Shown here piece by piece: positions 17,284 to 23,641 of a DNA stretch of 52,464 nt; the first letter of the stretch is position 1; each line of letters opens with the position of its first letter. The translations under genes and the position numbers were made by a program. The notes below the pieces were generated by a model. It did no database searches and was not told where the DNA came from. It worked only from the letters and a program-made list of their open reading frames with translations. Source of the stretch: Pollutiaquabacter sp046052345 (lineage in GTDB: Bacteria > Bacteroidota > Bacteroidia > AKYH767-A > 2013-40CM-41-45); contig JBJOMN010000005.1 of the NCBI GenBank assembly GCA_046052345.1, forward strand, positions 1 through 52,464. The letters are read 5' to 3'.

Positions 17284-17855
17284 ACACGTACGGAGTCAGA
17301 GGGTTCCTTTGATTCAGATGCATACAGCCAGATGCCGTCTTCCCCTTCGGTCTCCTTCCACAGCACCTTGACTTTCTCTTCGTTGATGGTATCGACCGAC
17401 AATCCGATATAATCGGGTTCGATCGGGAGCTGACGGCTGTAACGTCGGTCGACGAGGGTCAGTAACTCCACTCGGTCCGGACGGCCGAAATCGATCAGCG
17501 CGTCCATCGCCGCACGTACGGTGCGACCGGTATAGAGCACATCGTCGACCAGCACCACCTTGCGCCCTTCGACCGTGAAATCCATACGGGTGGAGCTTGG
17601 AGCGATGATCTCACGTCGACGGTAATCGTCGCGGTAGAAGGTGACATCCAATTCTCCGAGCAGGATGGTGTCCGTTCCGAGAAGTTCATTCAGTTTTTCG
17701 CGGATGCGCCTTGCGACGAATACGCCGCGGGGTTGCATGCCGACCAGCGCCGCTTCCCGGAAACCGGGATGATTCTCCAGCAACTGATGGCACAGCCGGT
17801 TGATGGTGATATCCAGCCTGCGGGCGTCCAACAGAAGTCTTCGGTTCATAGTCAT
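17280..17855 (-). CDS. pyrR: PyrR: pyrimidine regulatory protein / uracil phosphoribosyltransferase
   Basis: 191 residues with the PRPP-binding loop VVLVDDVLYTGRTVRAA (about 100-116) and a GVFVARRIREKL segment. In other bacteria PyrR binds pyr mRNA leaders to cause attenuation and also converts uracil plus PRPP to UMP. Two closely spaced ATGs (17855 and 17849) could start the protein. A perfect -7 box ends two bases before the first ATG, so there is no room for an attenuator leader in front of this pair. If PyrR regulates here, it must act elsewhere or by another route. It is coupled to pyrB by an ATGA overlap. Confidence 0.93.
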   Translation of the reverse strand: MTMNRRLLLDARRLDITINRLCHQLLENHPGFREAALVGMQPRGVFVARRIREKLNELLGTDTILLGELDVTFYRDDYRRREIIAPSSTRMDFTVEGRKVVLVDDVLYTGRTVRAAMDALIDFGRPDRVELLTLVDRRYSRQLPIEPDYIGLSVDTINEEKVKVLWKETEGEDGIWLYASESKEPSDSVRV

Positions 17856-17857
17856 GT

Positions 17858-17865
17858 CAAAGGTA
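17858..17865 (-). promoter_or_regulatory. -7 promoter box abutting the pyrR start
   Basis: TACCTTTG (read on the minus strand) matches TAnnTTTG exactly. It sits in the 36-base gap between the DUF1569 gene and pyrR, two bases from the first ATG. No good -33 element is visible at 19 bases, so the assignment is moderate. Confidence 0.45.
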
Positions 17866-17891
17866 GGAGTTGTCGTCGAATTGCGACCCGT

Positions 17892-18353
17892 TCAGGCGGC
17901 ACCGAACTGGCGCAAGTGGTGATGAAAATGTTTTACGAACAGGCGGTTCCACCCATCGAAGTCCAAGTCCCCGAAAAAGGGACTCCTCTCGGTGTGTCCG
18001 GGTCGGCCGTCGAAGCGGCGGACATACTTCTCCACCTCCGCCTTCAATTCATCCACGGCGGCAGACAAGTCGGCATGACGGACCGGAGCAGGCTCCTCCC
18101 CCATTTTCGAATTGCGGGTATTAGGGCGGAATTCCTTTTCGCTGTAGAGGAAGTCGCGTACCGAAGGCAAACGGTCAGCAGGTGTGACGATCTCCGTCTG
18201 CGGATCACCTCCGTTGGCGTAACGTACGGAATCCGAAAGATGCTCCACCATCTGCCGGAGATTCATCTTTCCCCACAGCGGCGAGCTGTCTGCGGGAACG
18301 CTTTGCAGCCTTTCGAAGAAACCGCGTGTCAGGAAGTCAAGATGTTCGTTCAT
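17892..18353 (-). CDS. DUF1569 / DinB-like four-helix protein
   Basis: 153 residues. NLRQMVEHLSDSVRYA near residue 31 and FVKHFHHHLRQFG at the C-terminus are the conserved helices of DUF1569, a branch of the DinB/YfiT-like superfamily in which His residues bind a metal. Enzymatic role unknown; some superfamily members are thiol-dependent transferases. The gene starts 24 bases past the rpsA terminator and ends 36 bases before pyrR, so it may be read with pyrR-pyrB. Confidence 0.75.
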   Translation of the reverse strand: MNEHLDFLTRGFFERLQSVPADSSPLWGKMNLRQMVEHLSDSVRYANGGDPQTEIVTPADRLPSVRDFLYSEKEFRPNTRNSKMGEEPAPVRHADLSAAVDELKAEVEKYVRRFDGRPGHTERSPFFGDLDFDGWNRLFVKHFHHHLRQFGAA

Positions 18354-18376
18354 GAAGGATCTTGCTGTTAAGGTTA

Positions 18377-18413
18377 CAAAAAAAAACGGCTGTCCCGGTG
18401 GGGAACAGCCGTT
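18377..18413 (-). terminator. Intrinsic terminator of rpsA
   Basis: Read on the minus strand, AACGGCTGT pairs with ACAGCCGTT around an 11-base loop and is followed by a run of nine T. It is a textbook rho-independent terminator, 21 bases after the rpsA stop. Confidence 0.93.
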
Positions 18414-18434
18414 GTGGATGTTTACTGGATTCGA

Positions 18435-20228
18435 TCATTCGCCTGTGTTAGCGTCGTTACGCTTCTCAGCGGCTTCCATTTCGCTTTTGAGGTTGCCAAG
18501 CACGCTCAGGTCGCCCAGAGTGGTCTTTTCGACGCTCTCCTTGACCTTTTTCACGGCCTTTGCACTCTCCTCGCGATCCGCCTGCTTCTGCTCACGCTCG
18601 GAAGCCTTGGCGATGCCCATGGCCTCTTCGTGTATGCGTGCATGCGATACGACGATCTTACGCTGGTCTTTGTTGAATTCGATCACCTTGAAGTCAGCCT
18701 TGTCGTCGCCTTTGAGCGATTTTCCGTCGGCTTTCACCATGTGCTTGTTGGGGCAGAAGGCCTCGAGGCCGTACTGCAGGGCGATGGTGGCGCCTTTCTC
18801 ACCGACTTTAAGGACGGTGCCTTCGTGGACAGAATCCAGGGTGAACACGGTCTCGAACACATCCCAAGGATTGTCTTCGAGCTGCTTGTGACCGAGGCTC
18901 AGGCGGCGGTTCTCGGCGTCGACTTCGAGTACGACGACGTCCATACGATCACCGACTTTGCAGAACTCGGAGGGGTGCTTGATCTTGCGGCTCCAGGAGA
19001 GATCGGAGATGTGGACCAGTCCGTCGATACCCTCTTCCAGTTCGACGAATACGCCGAAGTTGGTGAAGTTCTTGATGAGTGCGTTATGCTTGGAACCGAC
19101 CGGGTATTTGACGAGGATGTCGATCCACGGATCGGGCTTGAGCTGCTTGAGTCCGAGCGACATCTTACGCTCTTCACGGTCGAGGGTGAGGATCACACAT
19201 TCGATTTCGTCACCGACCTTGAGGAAGTCGTGCGGGCTGCGCAGATGCTGAGACCACGACATCTCGGAGACGTGGAGCAGGCCTTCTACACCGGCGGCGA
19301 TCTCTACGAACGCTCCGTAATCGGCGATGACGACCACTTTGCCTTTGACTTTGTCGCCGACGTTCAGTCCCTCGCTGAGCTGGCTCCACGGGTGCGGAGT
19401 AAGCTGCTTGAGACCGAGTGCGATGCGCTTCTTCTCCTCGTCGAAATCGAGGATGACGACGTTGATCTTCTGATCGAGTTTGAGGACTTCTTCCGGATGG
19501 TTGATACGGCCCCAGGAGATATCCGTGATGTGAAGCAGACCGTCCACACCGCCGAGGTCCATGAACACACCGTAGGAGGTGATGTTCTTGACCGTTCCCT
19601 CGAGAACCTGGCCTTTTTCGAGCTTCTTCATGATCTCCGCCTTCTGCTGCTCGAGTTCCTCCTCGATCAGCACCTTGTGGGAGACAACGACGTTCTTGAA
19701 TTCGTTGTTGATCTTGACCACTTTGAATTCCATGGTCTTGCCGACGAACTGATCGTAGTCGCGGATCGGCTTGACGTCGATCTGGGAGCCGGGAAGGAAG
19801 GCCTCGATGCCGAATACGTCGACAATGAGACCGCCTTTGGTACGGCACTTGACATACCCCTGGATGACTTCATCGCCTTCCAGTGCGGCATTGACACGAT
19901 CCCAGGATTTGAGGGCACGTGCCTTTTTATGGGAGAGGATCAACTGTCCGTTCTTGTCTTCCTGCTTCTCGACATAAACTTCCACCTTGTCGCCCACTTT
20001 GAGATCGGGCATGTGGCGGAACTCCGTCAGCGGCACAAGACCGTCGGACTTATAACCGATGTTGATGAGTACGTCTTTCGGACTGATGGAAACCACCAAA
20101 CCGTCAACGATGTCGTGTTCTACGACCGAGTTGAGGGTCTGATCGTACATTTTTTCCATGCGGCTGCGCTCTTCCGTGGAATAAGCACCCCACTGACTGC
20201 CGGCATTGTCCCAATTGAAATTTTCCAT
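18435..20228 (-). CDS. rpsA: 30S ribosomal protein S1
   Basis: 597 residues with six S1 RNA-binding repeats from about residue 40 to 530. The repeated signatures are GLVPLTEF, VDGLLHITDISW, VEGLLHVSEMSW and IDGLVHISDLSW. It binds mRNA to the 30S subunit, which matters in Bacteroidota because Shine-Dalgarno sites are rarely used. The C-terminal tail is highly charged and rich in Glu/Lys. The start ATG at 20228 follows an AT-rich leader of about 90 bases with no Shine-Dalgarno sequence. The gene has its own promoter and terminator. Confidence 0.97.
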   Translation of the reverse strand: MENFNWDNAGSQWGAYSTEERSRMEKMYDQTLNSVVEHDIVDGLVVSISPKDVLINIGYKSDGLVPLTEFRHMPDLKVGDKVEVYVEKQEDKNGQLILSHKKARALKSWDRVNAALEGDEVIQGYVKCRTKGGLIVDVFGIEAFLPGSQIDVKPIRDYDQFVGKTMEFKVVKINNEFKNVVVSHKVLIEEELEQQKAEIMKKLEKGQVLEGTVKNITSYGVFMDLGGVDGLLHITDISWGRINHPEEVLKLDQKINVVILDFDEEKKRIALGLKQLTPHPWSQLSEGLNVGDKVKGKVVVIADYGAFVEIAAGVEGLLHVSEMSWSQHLRSPHDFLKVGDEIECVILTLDREERKMSLGLKQLKPDPWIDILVKYPVGSKHNALIKNFTNFGVFVELEEGIDGLVHISDLSWSRKIKHPSEFCKVGDRMDVVVLEVDAENRRLSLGHKQLEDNPWDVFETVFTLDSVHEGTVLKVGEKGATIALQYGLEAFCPNKHMVKADGKSLKGDDKADFKVIEFNKDQRKIVVSHARIHEEAMGIAKASEREQKQADREESAKAVKKVKESVEKTTLGDLSVLGNLKSEMEAAEKRNDANTGE

Positions 20229-20320
20229 TGTAATAGTTAGATGTTAGAGATTCTGTGTGGCCGTAATAGCCTTATTTCCAATAATTTCAAGGATTTTACG
20301 GTTCCCCGACCGAGGGGATG

Positions 20321-20351
20321 CAAAGGTACGAAAAGCAAACTGAATTAAAAA
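20321..20351 (-). promoter_or_regulatory. rpsA promoter
   Basis: Minus-strand TACCTTTG (20328-20321) is a perfect -7 box. TTTT (20351-20348), 19 bases upstream, matches three of four bases of the -33 TTTG. The resulting leader is about 85 bases, much longer than at the other promoters here, and could host S1 autoregulation. Confidence 0.65.
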
Positions 20352-20391
20352 GAGGGGTAACGGGCTTTTTTTCAGGGGCTTGAGAGTTCCC

Positions 20392-20426
20392 GGCGCTCAG
20401 TTTGCAATTTGCGGTTGGGGGGTTAG
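20392..20426. repeat. Heptamer repeat array F
   Basis: Five 7-base units in phase, including AGTTTGC and AATTTGC. It lies between the rpsA promoter and the 3' end of ispH. From 20427 to 20541 I see nothing further. Confidence 0.7.
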
Positions 20427-20541
20427 GAGAGTCGGCCGAACAGGTTGCCGGAGCCTCAAATCAACAGAATTTGGCACTTGTGGAGAGACAGGAAAGGAAT
20501 GCGGCATAAAGGTGCGGAAAGCAGCGCGCGGAAATGGGAAA

Positions 20542-21432
20542 TCAGCTCATCCGGACGGTCGCATTCACCCTTTCGGCGACCTGTTCCATCAGCCACATGG
20601 GCGTACTGGTGGCACCGCAGACGCCCACCGTGTCGACGCCATCGAACCACGAGGCAGAGAGCTCATCCGCGTCAGAAATGAAATAGGTCTGCGGATTGAC
20701 GTCCTTGCACACCTGAAAAAGCGCTTTTCCGTTGGAGCTTTTCTTGCCGCTGACGAACACGATCACATCGTGTTGTCCGGCGAATTTGGACAATTGGGGC
20801 TGACGGTTGGATACCTGACGGCAGATTGTATCGTTGGAAACAAGGTATTCCTCGCCCACTTCCTTCTCCACCTGTTCCCGGGATCGTTCCCGGATCAGTT
20901 CCTGCATACGTTCAAAACCCGCTGAACTCTTCGTCGTCTGAGAGAAAAGACGGACCGGTTTTGAAAAATCTATTCGCTCGAGATCCGATTCGGTCCGCAC
21001 GATGATGGCTGAACCGCCGGTCTGTCCAATGAGGCCGTTCACTTCCGCATGGCCCTCTTCCCCGTAAATGACAATCTGACCGCCGTCTTCCGCTGCCTCC
21101 ATATGGCTCAACCGGACCCGGTTCTGCAATTTGAGAACAACCGGGCAGGAGGCATCGATGAGCTCGATGTTATTGGCAAGTGCGGTGTGATAGGTCTCCG
21201 GCGGTTCACCGTGCGCCCGGATCAGGACCTTGCAATCCTTCAGTTCCCTCAGACGTTCGTGATCGATAATTTCCAGTCCCTTGTCGCGCAGACGGTCCAC
21301 TTCTTTGTTGTTATGGACGATGTCACCCAGGCAATACAATTTTCCGGTGCGCTCCAACTCCTCCTCCGCCATCCGGATGGCATACACCACCCCGAAACAG
21401 AACCCGGACAATGGATCTATGGTGACCTTCAT
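20542..21432 (-). CDS. ispH: 4-hydroxy-3-methylbut-2-enyl diphosphate reductase
   Basis: 296 residues. This iron-sulfur enzyme performs the last step of the MEP isoprenoid pathway, making IPP and DMAPP. The three cluster cysteines lie in SGFCFGV (near residue 12), DASCPVV (about 94) and DTICRQV (about 195). VCGATSTP is the usual C-terminal motif. The start at 21432 (MKVTIDPLSG) matches the family N-terminus; the frame is open further upstream but that part is repeat sequence. A -7 box TATCTTTG lies five bases before this ATG. Confidence 0.95.
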   Translation of the reverse strand: MKVTIDPLSGFCFGVVYAIRMAEEELERTGKLYCLGDIVHNNKEVDRLRDKGLEIIDHERLRELKDCKVLIRAHGEPPETYHTALANNIELIDASCPVVLKLQNRVRLSHMEAAEDGGQIVIYGEEGHAEVNGLIGQTGGSAIIVRTESDLERIDFSKPVRLFSQTTKSSAGFERMQELIRERSREQVEKEVGEEYLVSNDTICRQVSNRQPQLSKFAGQHDVIVFVSGKKSSNGKALFQVCKDVNPQTYFISDADELSASWFDGVDTVGVCGATSTPMWLMEQVAERVNATVRMS

Positions 21433-21437
21433 AGGCT

Positions 21438-21445
21438 CAAAGATA
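21438..21445 (-). promoter_or_regulatory. -7 promoter box just before ispH
   Basis: Minus-strand TATCTTTG matches TAnnTTTG exactly and ends five bases before the ispH ATG, implying a leaderless or nearly leaderless message. No convincing -33 element at 19 bases. Confidence 0.45.
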
Positions 21446-21470
21446 GGGGAAAATAGTGACAAGGGGAGGC

Positions 21471-21526
21471 GGTTCCGGGTTGGCAGTTTGCAGTTTCCGG
21501 AGACTCGGAACTTGGAACTGAAATCT
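21471..21526. repeat. Heptamer repeat array G in the divergent ispH-cmk region
   Basis: Eight 7-base units in phase. The first four are of the GTT type (GGTTGGC, AGTTTGC) and the last four switch to the complementary AACT type (CGGAACT, TGGAACT). This switch of orientation inside one array is not seen in the others. Confidence 0.85.
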
Positions 21527-21561
21527 GCCACCGGCACCTTCCATCCCATCCCCTTTTTTCT

Positions 21562-21569
21562 TTACTTTG
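21562..21569 (+). promoter_or_regulatory. -7-like box just before cmk
   Basis: TTACTTTG differs from TAnnTTTG at one position and ends five bases before the ATG at 21575, the same spacing as at ispH. Confidence 0.4.
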
Positions 21570-21574
21570 CGGAC

Positions 21575-22336
21575 ATGCCTACGGCCATTTCTCTCGATCG
21601 AAAGGCGGGGTTCACGATCAACGACTTACCCGGCATGTCCAGTCAACGTATCGTCATCGCCATTGACGGCTTCTCCTCGTGCGGAAAAAGCACCCTGGCG
21701 AAGGCGTTGGCCAAGAACCTCGGCTACCGCTATATCGATTCAGGGGCCATGTACAGGGCGGTAACTCTTTTCATGCTGCAGCATGATCTGACCATCAGTG
21801 AGTTACAGTCCATGAGCCCTGCGGAAGTGGAACGCTTCCTGGACAATATCCATATCACCTTTGAAATCAGCCCTGAAACCGGACTTTCAGAGGTGGTGCT
21901 CAACGGTATCAACGTGGAAAAACAGGTCCGTGAGATGCGCATCTCCGACCTTGTAAGTCCCGTCAGCGCCATTCCCGAAATCCGCCATCGCATGGTGGAA
22001 CTTCAAAAAAGCTACGGAACAGAAAAAGGAATCGTCATGGACGGCCGCGACATCGGCACCACGGTATTCCCCTCCGCTGAACTGAAGATATTCATGACCG
22101 CGCGTCCGGAAGTCCGTGCGAAACGCCGTTTCGACGAACTCAACGAAAAAGGGTTCATGGTGAACATGGACGAGGTCCATCGCAACATCCGTGAACGCGA
22201 CCATACGGATACGAACCGGAAAGAAAGCCCGTTACGCCAAGCGGAGGACGCCGTGGTACTCGATAACTCAATGATGGACCAGCGTCAACAACTGGAGTTT
22301 GCATTGGACCTGGTCAGGCAGGCGGTCAGTGTGTAG
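21575..22336 (+). CDS. cmk: (d)CMP kinase
   Basis: 253 residues from the ATG at 21575; the family core begins at MSSQRIVIAIDG (possible start 21635, giving 233 residues, nearer the usual length). The P-loop is GFSSCGKST, followed by YRYIDSGAMYRAVT and DGRDIGTTVFP. It phosphorylates CMP and dCMP. The promoter-like box five bases upstream favours the longer form; this is not settled. The TAG stop shares its last two bases with the first unit of a heptamer array. The neighbour porQ is convergent, and cmk-porQ adjacency is common in Bacteroidota as far as I recall. Confidence 0.93.
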   Translation: MPTAISLDRKAGFTINDLPGMSSQRIVIAIDGFSSCGKSTLAKALAKNLGYRYIDSGAMYRAVTLFMLQHDLTISELQSMSPAEVERFLDNIHITFEISPETGLSEVVLNGINVEKQVREMRISDLVSPVSAIPEIRHRMVELQKSYGTEKGIVMDGRDIGTTVFPSAELKIFMTARPEVRAKRRFDELNEKGFMVNMDEVHRNIRERDHTDTNRKESPLRQAEDAVVLDNSMMDQRQQLEFALDLVRQAVSV

Positions 22337-22404
22337 TGGTTGGTGGTTGGTTTACGCATCCCGCATCCCGCATCCCGCAACTCGCAACCCGCATCCCGCA
22401 ACCC
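22335..22404. repeat. Heptamer repeat array H, 10 units
   Basis: Ten consecutive 7-base units, exactly 70 bases: three GTT-type units (AGTGGTT, GGTGGTT, a diverged unit), then seven GCATCCC/GCAACCC/GCAACTC units. It fills nearly the whole 82-base gap between the convergent stops of cmk and porQ, and starts inside the cmk stop codon. Confidence 0.93.
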
Positions 22405-22418
22405 TTCAGCTATGCCGC

Positions 22419-23453
22419 TCATTTACCGGCAAAATCCGCGAGGTTCATCGTGACCGAGAAAAAGTTGGACGCTCCTGCGAGATGATATTTGGCACGTCCG
22501 TAACTGAGGACGAACTTGCTGATGCGAAGTCCGAATCCCAATGAAAAGCCGACGGTGGAAGGGCGTGTGTCAACGACCAATTCCTGTCTTCGCTGGAAAT
22601 TATAGGCAGCGCGCAGGTGGAAGTTCCTGGAAAGGAGCAACTCGCTGCTGATGATGAAATGCCGCAACAGGTTGTTGCCGAAGGAGATCTCGCGGACCTG
22701 CGCCTCGCCTGTCAAGGGATCAAGGTCGGTAAGATCGTAAGGGTCCGTGTAGCGCAGCTCGAAACGCTCCAGATGTCGGTATGTGACGTTGAAACGCAAG
22801 GGAGTATGCGCCAGCCGCTTGGAGAATCCCGCCAGCACTTCCACCGGCAGGTCCTCGCGGACTCCGTCGACGAACGGATCCAGCTGGAAGCCTGCGTTCC
22901 TGGCCACGATGGTTGCCGTGAAATTATTTGCCGTATCCAAGTAGGTCGCCGACAGATCGGCGGCAAGGCTGAACGAATTGTACAGATAGTAATCGTTGTA
23001 GACGGTCTTTAGCGCAGCTCCAACGGAGAAGCGCGGATTATACCGGTAGCCCCAGCCGAATCCCAGACAATAATCAGCGGCCTTGAAAGACCCTTCGACA
23101 TCGCCATACTCATTGGTCAGTTTGAAATCCCCGTAGGATCCGTAATGCATGGATGCCGAGAAGGTGCCCAGCTTCTTGCGGTCGGTTACGAAGGTCGCAT
23201 CTCCGAAACGCACGCCGTCGAAAAGACTGGTCATGCTGAAGGCGATGCTCTTGTCCATCGAAGCATTGAGCAAAGAGGGCGCCTGCAGTGCCGCGTTGAT
23301 ATCATGGTCCTGCACGGTTATGTACGTTCCGCCAAGAGCGGCGATGCGCGCCGATGCCGGAACCTCCAGAAAAGCATAGGGAGAACCTCCGCCTACCTGC
23401 CCGAAAGCCTGTACGGATAACAGCACCAGTAATTGAAGTAACCTGCATCGCAT
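22419..23453 (-). CDS. porQ: Type IX secretion system protein PorQ
   Basis: 344 residues. After a signal peptide (ending about AFGQ) comes GGGSPYAFLEVPASARIAALGG, the N-terminal hallmark of PorQ and related FadL-like outer-membrane barrels, followed by amphipathic beta strands. PorQ belongs to the attachment complex (with PorU, PorV and PorZ) that processes and anchors T9SS cargo. The start is taken as ATG 23453; a TTG at 23462 is in frame. A near-consensus -7 box lies directly upstream. The several cargo proteins in this window would depend on this machinery. Confidence 0.88.
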   Translation of the reverse strand: MRCRLLQLLVLLSVQAFGQVGGGSPYAFLEVPASARIAALGGTYITVQDHDINAALQAPSLLNASMDKSIAFSMTSLFDGVRFGDATFVTDRKKLGTFSASMHYGSYGDFKLTNEYGDVEGSFKAADYCLGFGWGYRYNPRFSVGAALKTVYNDYYLYNSFSLAADLSATYLDTANNFTATIVARNAGFQLDPFVDGVREDLPVEVLAGFSKRLAHTPLRFNVTYRHLERFELRYTDPYDLTDLDPLTGEAQVREISFGNNLLRHFIISSELLLSRNFHLRAAYNFQRRQELVVDTRPSTVGFSLGFGLRISKFVLSYGRAKYHLAGASNFFSVTMNLADFAGK

Positions 23454-23459
23454 AGGCTG

Positions 23460-23467
23460 CAAAATAA
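23460..23467 (-). promoter_or_regulatory. -7-like box before porQ
   Basis: Minus-strand TTATTTTG differs from TAnnTTTG at one base and ends six bases before the ATG at 23453. Confidence 0.35.
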
Positions 23468-23530
23468 CGAAGATTGCGGTGAATAACGTCCGCCGGCCGG
23501 TATTATTGTTCGGGAGGATTTCAACGTGCG

Positions 23531-23542
23531 ATTCCGCGGAAT
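23531..23542. other. 12-base perfect palindrome upstream of uvrA
   Basis: ATTCCGCGGAAT is a perfect inverted repeat about 100 bases before uvrA, in the divergent porQ-uvrA region. It could be an operator half-pair, but a chance palindrome is possible. Confidence 0.3.
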
Positions 23543-23641
23543 TGCCGTCGGATTCACGCGGATAAGACTACCGTGACTTCCCGCTGGAGGTTCTTTTGAT
23601 TACCTTCGCAGGTCGCTTAAACACAAGAGCCGGGACCCTTC

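Noticed and set aside
18414..20240. A 608-codon open frame on the plus strand opposite rpsA
   Set aside because: It mirrors the full length of a certain S1 gene, and its residue pattern (runs of Asp, Val, His, Phe) is what antisense reading of biased codons gives. It has no start context or domains.
21433..21549. Upstream extension of the ispH frame
   Set aside because: It would translate heptamer array G; the family N-terminus begins at 21432, directly after a -7 box.
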